NCBI GenBank assembly: GCA_021234155.1
Contig: JAJEKV010000086.1
Coordinates: forward strand, 60,001 to 124,000
Length of the DNA stretch: 64,000 nucleotides
Origin: Isoetes taiwanensis
Lineage: Eukaryota; Streptophyta; Lycopodiopsida; Isoetales; Isoetaceae
Direction: 5' to 3'
The notes beneath the pieces are model-generated. The model had not been told where the DNA came from, did no database searches, and was given only the letters and a program-made list of their open reading frames with translations. Every line of letters begins with the position of its first letter. Within the stretch, counting starts at the first letter, position 1. A program made the position numbers and the translations under genes. This document shows, piece by piece, positions 33,869 through 44,999 of the stretch.

Positions 33869-33952
33869 TGTTATAGAACGCCAATCCGAAATGGTCTTGG
33901 GCTCTTTACACTTGGGAATGAGGGAAATAGCATTTGTGTTATATTATTTCTT

Positions 33953-34527
33953 GAAGTACATCATAGGGCCAAAGGAATGTACATACCAAACAAAACAACA
34001 AAATCCTTAGAAAATACACAGCCAAGTTAGGTACCAGTAAATAACTTCGCTCTATTTTTAATCAATATTTGTATTCATCTCACATTTCTGCTATGATCTT
34101 GCTTCAAAATATACAATATATCATGGCAGCATGCTAGCACTCACACAAGGGCCAAGATATCATCCTATAGTACTGTATTTCTACTCACATGCCTTGTGCC
34201 AAAAGTTCATGGACCCATAAGCACAAAGCTAGGTGTTGTCAATCAATGAATAATTTATAATAGTTCCACTTCTATGTTGGCACAACACAACTCCCCGCAA
34301 ATTCCATTGATGGTATGCTGAACCTCCTTCATACAAAATAGAGTTTGCCACCACGGTCAGCTCCAACTAAGCTGCTCCAAGAGAAACTTGGCGACCTGTT
34401 TTAGATGTACAATTAGTTGGCCACTCATCCTTATAGCAAATAGGAGCTCATTTCGAGCCTACGAATTTGAGCTTGAAGTACCTCACATGTAGATGAGGAA
34501 AAAGAATATCATAAGAGTAACTGGCCA
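33953..34527. repeat. S block, inverted copy, right part
   Basis: Reverse complement of 6,545-7,612, with a deletion of several hundred bases relative to copy A (between about 7,060 and 7,590). It follows the right target-site duplication of the LINE and abuts the kinesin stop codon. Confidence 0.8.
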
Positions 34528-36139
34528 TCACGACTCAGATTTTTCTTTCGAAAATTTCTCATCCTTTACTTCTTCAAGATTGTCATCATCTGCCTTTCTA
34601 CCTGCTTGTTCCTTCCAATAACCAGCCAATTTTCTAAGACAAACAATTTCCTTTGGCATTATATTCTTTGTAGGGTCATGTTATTGACCTAACCCGAGTT
34701 GCATAGCTGCCCAAGTTCAGAAAATGCAGAATATATTAGCATCTACGTGCAATATTTGTCTAGTATACCTAACACTAGAATTCATACTAAGAAAGCAAAG
34801 AACACATACCAGAGAGAGTTGCGAGTCTCATCCAAATTTGACTCAGCAGGAGATATGTTGACAAACATGAACGTTTTTGCATTTCCTCCAAGAGAATCAC
34901 TCGTAAGCATGGTAAGCTTGTGATTTCAATAAGGTATGTGCTGCTCTCCTATGGCCAGTGAACTAATAACGTTCCCAAGTGCAGATAAGGACTTATTTAT
35001 ACTTTGGGCCTCCTTTAATTGTTTTTATCCTTTCAGAACCAGCCAAGTCCACAAAACTCAGCTGCAATTGATGGGATTCTTACCAAAGAAAACCAATCTA
35101 CAGTGCAGAAATGTGTCTTTCTTCCTTTTAGTTAGAGACTGAGTTTGCATGTTTGTACTCTCGATTATAACAGATAGTATCAAATGTGAGCGAGAACTTT
35201 CTGCATTCATTTGGATCCCAGATGTATGCCGCTTTTCAACTCCAGTCTGTACTATTGGTTCTAAGTCAGCCCTTGTAACCACTGGCACAAGAGTTGCATT
35301 TTCCACTACCACCATGTCCTGTAATTAAAAACACGTCTAAACTAATGGAAAAGGGAACAAGGAGTAATGCCAGATAAAAATGGACTATTTTACCTTGAAT
35401 CTTTCCCGATTTCAAGCTTACGCCTTTTAAAATTCTTTAGAAGAAGCAAGTCCACTAAAGTATCCCCAGAAGTTCCAAAGATGTAGGCTGGTTCCACCCA
35501 AAAAAAATTTGAATCATTTGCCTGGGTAAAACAACTTAATGATAGGCTTCTACAATTGCAAACAACTAGCACCTTCAACGAAAAAGAGAACTTGTTCCGA
35601 TCAAGCTTTAAAAAGTTCCTTAGTTGCTCTTGGTGTAAGCCCCGGGTTTTCTTGATTGCCATAGATAGTGAAAGTCTTTCCCGATCCAGTTTGAACATAT
35701 GCAAATATGCATACATTATAGATATGAAGAAGATGCACACCTTTGTATTTTCAAATATAGCATCTTGGCTTGCTTCTTCATCAAAAATACATGATCAAAC
35801 TGGTGCTGTTTTGACTTGTCATCCTTCCAAGGGTGCTCCAAGGTGAATTCATCTGGACTGATAAGAACCATCTTCTGGTTTTCAACCTTTTCTTTCTCAA
35901 CCAGGGGCCTCCGGCGTGCATACACTCTAATCTTCCCTTTCATATCTAAGGCAAATAAAGAAATTAGCAACCTAATTGAGCCTATTTCACAAATATTATC
36001 CTTTATATGTACCTTCCAGCATGTTGAAGTATCTCTTCCTTAAAACTTGCTCTTCTTTGTAAAGCATTTCAAGCTGCACCAATTGATCTGCTTGCCGCTT
36101 TAAAATGTCAGCAGTTTGTGCATTCTTCCGATCTATATT
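34528..36139 (-). pseudogene. KCBP/ZWICHEL-type kinesin-14, decayed inverted copy
   Basis: Same exon series as 4,894-6,544 on the other strand. It keeps the three codons (E-S-N) after NISPA that copies A and B lost, so on that point it is closer to the ancestor. It shares the older lesions: the frameshift before EEASQ, the missing stretch before YNVCIFAY, the deletion after GSER and the TGA before NHKLTML. Private changes include a two-base deletion near 34,684 that shifts the frame after VRSI, and loss of the VVKGK codons after MQTQS near 35,143. The neck exon (36,139 downward) is preceded by the unidentified coiled-coil-like exon block. Confidence 0.92.
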
Positions 36140-36149
36140 CTGAAAATAA

Positions 36150-37060
36150 CGCACAATTTGCACAATTTGCACAGGAAAACCTTTCACAGTTTGTTTTACT
36201 AAAGCTTCTGATGCAGATTGCAGGGTCTAAAATATGTTTATTGGAACTGTTTGATTGGAAATTACAGTTTGCAATGATTTAATAGTGGCATACACCAGAT
36301 TGCTGGGTTCAAATGCAAGTTGTCTAAGTTCCATAAGGTATTTAGTTCTCTCACTTTGCATTTTGCTTCTTAAAAAGGCAATTGAAGCCATATCTGCATG
36401 CTTTATAATTTTTGTATGTCTTCATTGGTTAAAGTCTGCCATCATGTTGTATTTATGCCTGTCATAGTTCCGTGCAACAATTGCTTTGCTGTATGCATTG
36501 CATTCCCGTTCCACTACTGGATTCTTGTCGGTGTGAACTTATTTGGTAGATTTGCTTTTACATTTTCCTGCTCTGGATTCTGTGCAGTATCTTTGTTTGT
36601 TATGAATCCCGGGTTTTGTGCAGCATCTTGACCAACAATTTCATTGTAGGCCGTTAAATATAAAATCAGTTGGAGGTGATATTAACTATGTGTTTCCGCT
36701 CATTCATTCTTGTGCTCATCCATTCTTGTGCTCATTCACTCTGGCACCTATTTGCTATCGATTTTGATAGCCAGCTCTGAATGGCAGTTACATTACTGGG
36801 CTGCATTTCCTTTGTTGGTTCTTCATATCCGGTAATGTCTTCACTGGATTTTGGGTCGTTTCTTACATGTCTTAGAAGAGTTTTAGCAGTGGGTGTAGCA
36901 TGAACATATTGCTTATGGATTTTAGGTTGAATTACAGGATTGAACGGTACAGGTTTAAGGACTAATTGGAATGATGTCGGAGTTAGATGTTAGGATTCGA
37001 ACATCTCAACCTGTTTCGTGGCCCCAACTGACATAAATATTCAGGGAGAGGTAGATAACC
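36150..37060 (-). pseudogene. Unidentified gene remnant, inverted copy
   Basis: Reverse complement of 13,866-14,760. Its last part (VKQTVKGF) runs on without a gap into the kinesin neck through QIVQIVR, where a 10-base tandem (CACAATTTG) marks the join. This is the only copy with that arrangement. The protein is not recognised; residues are polar and helix-prone, compatible with an upstream coiled coil. Confidence 0.5.
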
Positions 37061-37189
37061 TATGGAGCTCCTTCTTTATGGTATTTTCCTTTACAGTGAC
37101 GTCTCTACACATAGATTTGGAGATCTAGAAGAGAATAAGAATCTATCTAAGTTGCATAGCAAACTTGCACATCCCGGTAACATTCACGT

Positions 37190-37300
37190 TCTTGCCAACT
37201 CCTGTTCTTCTTCTTTTCCTTCATTTTCTTTTCTATATCTTTCAATATCTACAAGATATAGGGAAATCATCTGCAATTCTCTCCTGAATATGTACAACAC
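37190..37300 (+). pseudogene. PPR-related fragment, inverted copy
   Basis: Plus-strand frame with STRYREIICNSLLNMYN, matching 13,756-13,860. Same limits as that fragment. Confidence 0.55.
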
Positions 37301-37439
37301 CATTTCAACCAATTTCCTTGCATCCAACTCAGCAGATACGGGAATAGTTCTAATTGCTAACTATCCTAGCGTTCATAATATCAACCACTGCCATCCATTG
37401 AAGTGTTCAAAACCATAACTCCCCCGCGCATTCTAGGAA

Positions 37440-37628
37440 ATAACTTCATTGCGCAGGCAGATTTGGAGGATGTTCTAAATCCACATTAACAATAGTTCTA
37501 TGAGACTCAGTATCCACTTGATCAGGCCAGTGTGGTTGCGACATTATTAGAAGTGTAGTAATTGTGGTGAGGAATGGTGGCTCAACAGGACTGGGATAAG
37601 CAAAATTGGAGGGTATCTTACAAACCAT
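37440..37628 (-). pseudogene. Unidentified exon-like frame, inverted copy
   Basis: Reverse complement of 13,427-13,624, ending in NLPAQ. It is conserved enough that the reading frame is unbroken in both copies. Possible first exon of the gene whose motor is the kinesin copy at 34,528-36,139. Confidence 0.45.
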
Positions 37629-37904
37629 GAAGTATACACATGATTATTTCCTTATAAAATAAGACCACTTATAGGGAAAGGTCAGTCAGAACTTTCTTCT
37701 TATCCAAGAAGTACTATAAGTAAAGATACCATTCTAGGACTCCATATCGACCTCTGCAAAATGAATATCTCCAATCATGAACAAAAACCCATAAGTATCA
37801 TGTTTTTTAAACCTACAAAACTGGCGGAGATTTAATGTCTTACTGTGGGTAAGTTTAAGAGGCTATATATATTACAATGAATAATGAAGCTCTCTTTTTA
37901 CTTT

Positions 37905-39770
37905 TGTTGCTTTTCACAGAATCCTTGCAAAAACTGTGATGCACAAATCTCTAAATTGTGGGATTTCCTAAAAGATACTTGCCAAATTCTGTGTTTAGGG
38001 GGCAGAGAGCCAAAGGTGTGGTGAGGGGATGTGAAAAGATGAGAAAAGAGGTGCAAATGTGAGGAAATAAGGTGATATGTGAATGCAGGTGTATGACTGG
38101 GATGTTTTCTGTAACAAAGTGGTGAAAATGATTGAAGAAAAAACTTTGGGATGCAGTCAAACTTCCTTTGAATGCAAATGAAATATTTGAGCAAATTCTG
38201 GCAGAATAGCTATTTGTTTAGCTAAATCTAGATAATATCAGATAACTTGAATTGATTTCAACTCATTTGTTGATCAAGATTGGTGGGAAATTCGTGGCAA
38301 AGTTCGCCGTATGGACCGGCACATAAAAAAATGGGAAAACCCTAATTTTTGAAAAAAAAACTCGTAAATCGATTGAAGAAAGGGGAAACACCATGGATTG
38401 CTCAAGAAAACTTTTCTCGATTATCTTAGGAACATAATACACCGCCGTAATCCATTTGATCACTCAAAATAGAATTTGTATCGAACTTCAAAAATCTTGG
38501 CTTTCAAGAACAAGGGCGGGTTTCTAATCAAAAATCTCCTCTCCTCGTGTGGAATACGGCTCGGATCATCTTTATAGACCTGTGTCAGGGTAGTTAGAGC
38601 TCCAATTTGTCTGCATATGGCCACGAACTCTTCTTTCCCCAAAAATAGGCAATATTCTCGTTTTGGCATGATCTCCATTAATTCGCATCCTCTTCATGAT
38701 TCGATTGGTTCCGTGAGGTCGATTATGATCAGCGAATCGCTCTCATCACTCAAAGTGCGCGGAAGCCGAGAATCATAGAACCCTAATGGATCTTGGCCGG
38801 ATTTTCTTCAAGGATATATCCCACGTGCCTAAATCAAAAAGTCACTGTATATATAGCTCGATCCACGAAACTCTTAAATTGACGGTCTTGCCCACGGGGA
38901 TTCGGTGATTCTCCACCGCCCACACACCCCGTGAGCCACGTGGAGGGGGGGTGATTGGCTGAAAAGGAATCTAGGTCGGGGTGGTAGAATAGGACAATTT
39001 TTTACATTTTCTCAAAGGGCACGATTCCCAAGAATTGGAATTCAAGGGTCTATATAAGGTCTTTTTTGAAATTTTTGTGCCGTGGCATATTTTCATTGGG
39101 GCAACATGGTGAGGTGGTCAAATTTTGAAAAATGGCACTTTGATTTTTGGCTAAAAAGGTGAATCAATGGTGACCGGACATGATGAAATGATGACTTGGC
39201 ATAATGAAGGATGATGTGGCAAGGTCAAACATGGCTTTTGCCTAAGTGGATTTTTTCGAAATTTTAAATGCCCCTTGATATTTTTGATGAGGTGGCATGA
39301 TTTTGACCCAAGTGGCAAAGATATAACCAAAGTTGGATGACAAAGCATTTTTGTGAGCAAGGTGGCCATCCTAGGTGGCATTTTGACTCTTGATGACGTG
39401 GCAAGGGTATTTTTTGGAAAGTGTGCCTTTTGACTTTCTATTTTGACTTTCACTTGACTTTTGACATCTTTGGCACTTTTGATGATGACTAGGATGCCAC
39501 TTGGCAAAGGTATAGATTTTTTGGCATTTTGGGATTTTTAGGCATCTTTAGAAGCATATTTGGCTAGCGATAGGGGAAATTCAAGGAGAAATGGGAGATA
39601 GGCTCAAAAAATTTGGGAAAAATCAAGGATGGCTAATTTTGGCTAAAGGATTTGGCAGGGTACTCACCGCCTAGATTCTCTTTCAGCCTGATACCTTTCC
39701 TTAATAGCTCCTCCAATACTTAGAATTTTCTTCATATCTTCATTTCTTCTTCATGTTGCCACTTCAAGGG
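37905..39770 (-). repeat. 3' LTR
   Basis: Inverted ends TGTTGC (37,905) and GGGCAACA (39,770). The 1,866-bp LTR contains a run of GTGGCA-rich words at 39,160-39,530. It differs from the right LTR by scattered substitutions and many one-base indels. Confidence 0.85.
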
Positions 39771-40899
39771 GCAACATCTTTGCCCAAAGAAAAAATGGCT
39801 GGTCCCCAAAATTTGAAAACCCGTTAAAAACTTCTCCCGACATCCGGATCTGAATTATCCTCGCTCAAATATCGAGCTTTTAGAATGCAAAGATAAAAAG
39901 CATCCTAAAAGTGCAAATATATGAGAGTGAATGCCAAATCAATGCATCTCCCTGCTCCTGAGATAATATAAGGTTTTCTTGAGGTCTTCATGAATGGAAA
40001 ATGGTGCCGAATAGGAAACCGATATAAACTATGTGTACTTCACATTTTTGGTGATGAATTTCGAAACTTTGAACACAAAGAAGAACTTTTGAACATTTAT
40101 AACCCGTAGGGTCTCGCCACCATGTTCTTTTGACTTCCCATAAGTGTTGAAACTTGGGGGGACGCCAAAAATCTGCTTCAAAGGATCTTGTGAATAAAAC
40201 TTGATGCTTTTGGGGTTTCAAATACCCATTCTTGTAGGAGTCTTGAAGAAATGACTTGGTAGATGGAGCTAGAATGTTATGGAAGGGTGCGCATACATTC
40301 TAGAAGATGTAATGGTCCCGCAAATTTGCCCAAAAGAAAAAAATGGTGGTGGTATAAAGTCGGGCTAATGGGTAAAGGATGATCCCGCAAATGACATGAA
40401 ATAGAGAGTTAGGAGATCGCTTTTATGATGCACAGGGATGAATAGCAAAAATGTAGGTGATGAATAAAAGTGGGAGCAAGGCTTATATGAATGGGAGGCC
40501 AATAAATGAAAAATGAATGGTATGGAAGACTAGGATGGTCCCGCAAAATGACATGATGACTCGATTAGTACTTCAATCCCGCATTCATCACAAGATGTTC
40601 AAAGAACCGCTCATGATGATTTTGAGTTCCCGTGATATGAGCACAACTTTAGGAAGCAATGGTTTTTCCGGGTCGGCTTTAAACGTAACAACTAATGAAC
40701 CCGCAAATGAATGACAATGTTAAAGATCAAAACGCATATTTTTTTCTTTTCAAATTTTTCTTCTTTTTATTGTTTTCTCCCCATAGTGTTAGCAAATTAT
40801 ATCTAGAACAATTTCAACTACTTCAACCTTTTTAGACTACCTATTAACTATACTAACTAGCATTAGCTAGTTTAGATCCAATAAGCTTTCAAGTGTTGT

Positions 40900-41990
40900 G
40901 CATTGAGAGGATTTGGCAAAATTCTCTCGCACTCTAACTCCCTGTAAGTAATATGAGTTTACTCCAAAGATGTGAAGAAATGACAAATGGACCTTCCCAA
41001 TTTGCGTAAAACTTACCTAGAGGGGATCTTTGTTTCTAGCTAACTTAAGCACCAAATCACCAACCCGATAGTTGACTTCTAACGCTTGTTTGTCAAATTT
41101 CTTCTTGATTTTCATCTTGTGTTCCGCTATCACCAGAGTCTTATCTCCGAAGTTCCTCAAGGGCTAGCATCCGCCAGTAGCCCCGCACTGCATAGCATCC
41201 TCTTCACTTTTGACTTGTATTTGCATCGCCCTTGGCGAAAAGTACCGCAACTCAAAGGGTAGAATGACACTAGTACCATACACAATAGAGGCAGGAGTGT
41301 TTTTTATAGCCACTTTATAAGTGGTTCTCAGAGGACCAAAGGGCATAGATCAACTTTGTATGCCGCCTTCTTGGAAACCTATCTACCGCCTTCTTCATAA
41401 TGGATATCGAGTTTTATTGGTGGATTCTCCTCGCCATTTCCCCGAGGGTAGTAAGCGTAACTTTTTGTATGTCTTATCTCAAGCAATTGGGTAAGCTTGT
41501 CTATTACTTCATTCATAAAAGGCGCTCCTCCGGCCGTAAACAATCTTCAATGGTACTCCAAACCTAGCACATATATTAGACAAGAGGGAAACTTGTCGTG
41601 GTATCCGTGATTGGCACTTGTCAATGGAGTTGCTTCAGCCCATTTAGTGAAGAAGTCTCAGAGCAACTAGGATGTATTCATGTCCGGCAGAGGAAGATGG
41701 GTGTATAGGACCAACATAATCTAATCCCCAAACAAGAAATGGGCCAAAATAACAATAGGTGAAAGGGGAGGTACCTTCAGCGCTTGTCGGCATGCTTTTG
41801 ACAAATGTAACAACTCAAGACGCATCTTTTGACATCATGATGAAGTGTAGGCCAATAGTATCCGTAACTTAGAATTTTCTTGGTCGTGGCATCCATAGAA
41901 TAGTGTCCACCACAGCCAGAGGTCATGAGCATGTCTTAGAGCTTGTACCGCTCTTCTTCTTGACCAAGCACCTCAACAAAATGTGGAAGG
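40900..41990 (-). pseudogene. Ty3 integrase, decayed
   Basis: From high to low coordinates: the zinc-finger end LHHDVKRCVLSCYICQKHADK (41,765-41,825), the core with LDYVGPIHPSS-like and ILVALRLLH-like pieces in shifting frames (41,620-41,740), and the end of the core reading TTYKVAIKNTP, VYGTSVILPFELR (41,220-41,346). This is the order HHCC zinc finger, then rve core. Several frameshifts and stops; not functional. Confidence 0.85.
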
Positions 41991-41999
41991 CATCTTCCT

Positions 42000-42480
42000 A
42001 CATAAAATGTCCTCAACCAAAGACATATGTTAGACATCTTTTCCTAAACTTAACTTTCTGATGGTGAAAATGTGGCAGGACCTCTTGATGTTTTAGATAA
42101 TTGACAATGGGTTGCATCCAAGACCTGGCTTCTCCAACTAAATGACATACCTCTTCCTCCTGCTTGATCCTCTTCGAGGTCAAATCATATTTGTAGAAGG
42201 CATAGGGTATGAAACTACTCGATCCTTTTCTGCTTTTGACAAGGTGGACTTCAATGGCAAAGTCTTGAAGCATGGCAGCCCACTTATAGAACTTGGTCTT
42301 CGTGGCTTGTTTACCATACAACATTGGAAGAGGATTGACCTTCATATAGACTTGAATCTTTGGAGCTTGCATCAGAAGATGGGGAATTTAGTGGTCAAAA
42401 ATATTAGGGCAGCAGCAGACTTCTCTAGGACCGGGTAATTCACCTCTCAGTGGTCCACCACCGCTTCCCCGCATAGTTTA
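42000..42480 (-). pseudogene. Ty3 RNase H region, decayed
   Basis: Reads KTKFYKWAAMLQDFAIEVHLVK, the end of the Ty3 RNase H (K-x-x-x-W-x-x-L-x-x-F-x-I and onward). Upstream pieces around 42,430-42,480 resemble the N-Y-x-x-x-E-K/R region (VLNYAGKRWWTTE). Frameshifts separate the pieces. Confidence 0.75.
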
Positions 42481-42589
42481 GTACCCTTTTGTTCTCAAAT
42501 AAGGCTAATCCTACAAAGAAATGATGTAACCAAGTATATAAACTTGGAAATCTTCACTTGGTTTAGGGGCAAGAAGGGTTACCTTCTTG

Positions 42590-43400
42590 TTGAGCTCTTC
42601 TTTGATCAATTCAAATGCCCTTTGGCAATCTTCATTCCACTAACCGAACCTTTTGACTTGTATTTTTGGATACATACCCTACTTTGGTGAGCTTGGTGAT
42701 AGGTCTCAAAATGTGAGAGAAGTTGGGGATGTAGATCCTCAAGCCTTGAAGTGTACCAACAAAACCTTTGATCTCGCTTCAATGTTTTAGGTACCGGGAG
42801 GTCGAGAACTATTGTCGCCTTGTCTCGCAAAGAATCAACTCCTTCTTCTCGATATCCGATGGCCTAACAAAGACACCTTTGTCGGGCCAAAAACAAACAC
42901 TTTTTTGGATTTAAGTTCACACCACCGATCTCGCACAAAGAAAACATATTAGAGATTGTTTTGAGATGATCTCCCAAAGAGGTGGCCGAGTCAAATCATC
43001 CGTAAAAGCCCCAAATTTTGGGGAGATAATGACTCAAAAATATTGTTCATTGCCCTCCTCGAAGGTTGCAGGGGGCATTTTTCAAGCCAAATGGCATTCT
43101 TAGCATCATATAAGTTCCCCAAGGTGTAATGAAGGCGGTTTTTGGCTCGTGATAAAGGATCAACTTCTATTTGGTTGAAACCAGAGAAGCCATCCATAAG
43201 AGAATAGACTTCTTTTCCACTCATGGTATGCAAAACTTCTTCTAGAAACGGTAGGGGTAGCAATCTTTGATTGTAACCTTATTGATATCTCTATAATCAA
43301 TACAAATTCTAAGTTGGCCACTCCTCTTCTTGATCGGCACAATGCAAGACAACCACTGTGTTCCAATGTCTCACATATCAGCTTTAGAACTCTCCATAGT
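42590..43400 (-). pseudogene. Ty3 reverse transcriptase, decayed
   Basis: Motifs in order from high coordinates: IEISI and PTVSRRSF-type pieces, EVYSLMDGFSGFNQI (first catalytic Asp), then TDDLTRPP near 43,000 in place of the Y-x-D-D box region, GVNLNPKKC near 42,910, and an RT connection stretch (ATIVLDLPVPKTL, EELNKKVTLLAPKP). It switches frame at least five times. The order fits a Ty3 polymerase. Confidence 0.85.
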
Positions 43401-43744
43401 TTTTAATTCTTCATAGATAAGTGGCAAAGAAGGCGTAATTTATCCTCCTTAATTTCTCACGAACAGATCGAGCCCTTTTTTACTTTATTTCAAATTTTGC
43501 TTTAGAGGGAGGAATTCCTTTTAGTTCGTGAGTAATCCCAAGCAAAGACATCCGAGAATTCTTGACACAAAGATAGGAAATGAGTTGAAGCAAGGCTCGT
43601 GAGCTTTTGGACCAACTTTCGTGGTTCCGGTTTGGCCATTCTTTTGATACAAATGACTTGCTCTCTGCTTGCTTCCTCTATCCCTATAGTTAGAATTGGG
43701 CAAGTCCTGTGAGAGGTTCAGCTTCTTCTTCCCCGAAAGGCTCC

Positions 43745-44155
43745 TTCAGCCTAAAAAATCCAATATGGTACCTTTTAGCTAGCCTGCCTACTTCACTATT
43801 CAAATGCCTAGGGATATGCTCTATAGTCCAGCCTCAAATTTGTCTAACAGTCCCAAAACCTCTTCTTTAAGTTGTACTAACCTTGAATGCTTGGTTTGGT
43901 ATACCTCTTGGACTTGATTGCACACGAAGCCGAGAGTCCCCTTTTATATTCAAATTTTTGATTCCCATCATGTAAGCTTCTTGAGACCTGCAATCAAAGC
44001 TTGATACTCACCTCATTAGAGGTTATATTTTTGTGAATTCTTGTCGCTTTAGCCACCGCCAAAGCCTCCGGCTTTTAATGATGGCAGCAAAGACAAAGCT
44101 AGGCTCAACTTCCTCGCTACAACCGCCATCAAAGAACAATGTATGAGTATGCTCA
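43745..44155 (-). pseudogene. Archaeal-type RNase H (aRNH) domain, placed before RT
   Basis: On the minus strand it reads HTLFFDGG (first catalytic Asp), a degraded middle with SNEV in place of N-N-E-A-E-Y, YMMGIKNLNIKGDSRL (second Asp), then WTIEHIPRHLNSEVGRLAKR, where the last catalytic Asp (normally V/A-D-R-L-A) reads Gly. This is the additional RNase H of some plant Ty3 elements. In the Tat group it normally follows RT-RNase H; here it lies upstream, between the protease-like region and RT. A few stops and indels are present. Confidence 0.8.
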
Positions 44156-44299
44156 TCAAGTTTTTGCTTCTTCTTCCAAAAGTGGATCTACATAGATGTT
44201 GTACACACCTACATCTTTATAAATTAGTGCATCATCAATTGAAAAGGCAAATTCTTCTTGAGTTTACCTTCCCGGTTGTAGAGTGTGACTTCTTGCTTA

Positions 44300-44900
44300 C
44301 CATCCGTTATTGTGCATTTACCTCCTCCCCAACTGCTTTTTGCGTAAACCACCCCGAGCCATTTCCCGCCCAAAAGAAGGTCATAGCTGCCAACTGAGAA
44401 GGAAACCGTACTACAACAAAGTCCGTGGTCATCTTGATGCCCCCTACATCCGCCAAGACATCATTAACGACTCCTTTTGGTTGTACACTCTCATTAGCAA
44501 AAGATTTTAGAATAATTGGGGCTGCAGTATGATTTTTAACTCTAAAGAGTCCATAATATGTAAAGGCATGATATTTATACCGAGCCTCCATCCAAGATGA
44601 CTTTAGAGAGTGTTTTACCTTCGACTTGAGCTTCACATGAGAATATACCGTGGTCTTTCCCAACTCTAGAAATGTTGTGGACAATAGGTTCTCAATTCTC
44701 CTCTATAAGTGTTTTGACACGCCTCTATAGGAAGGTGCTATTCTTAACAAGGTCAAAACATCTAGGGTGACTCTAGTAGACTTCAACACCGGGTCAACTT
44801 CACCTAACACAAAGAAAGCCCTGCCATTTTTTGAGGTGAAACCGCTCAGAATCACAGAGGGGGGAGGAGCTATGCTATTTCTAGGCATGTTGGCTTGCCG
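44300..44900 (-). pseudogene. Protease-region ORF of the Ty3 element
   Basis: Frames at 44,307-44,684 and 44,703-44,888. They read ADVGGIKMTTDFVVV and, earlier, VILSGFTSKNGRAFFVLGEVDPVLKSTRV. The position between gag and polymerase and the strand-like stretches fit a retropepsin, but the D-S/T-G active site is not plainly visible. The assignment rests mostly on order. Confidence 0.5.
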
Positions 44901-44999
44901 AGGTCCGGATCTTAGGCTATAGGGAGTACCAAAGCCAAGACCTCTTCTTCTCTTCGAAGTTCATCACCTCCTTCTACATCAGAATCGAGAAACAAAGAT

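Larger units (their letters stand above)
31578..33933 (-). mobile_element. 5'-truncated L1-like LINE, 2,356 bp
   Basis: Flanked by a 19-bp target-site duplication. The plus strand begins with a T-run, which is a poly(A) tail on the element's strand, preceded by GAATAAAG at about 31,595. From high to low coordinates it reads reverse transcriptase then the zf-RVT zinc-binding region. The 5' end, with ORF1 and endonuclease, is missing, as expected from incomplete target-primed reverse transcription. Small indels break the frames. Confidence 0.93.
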
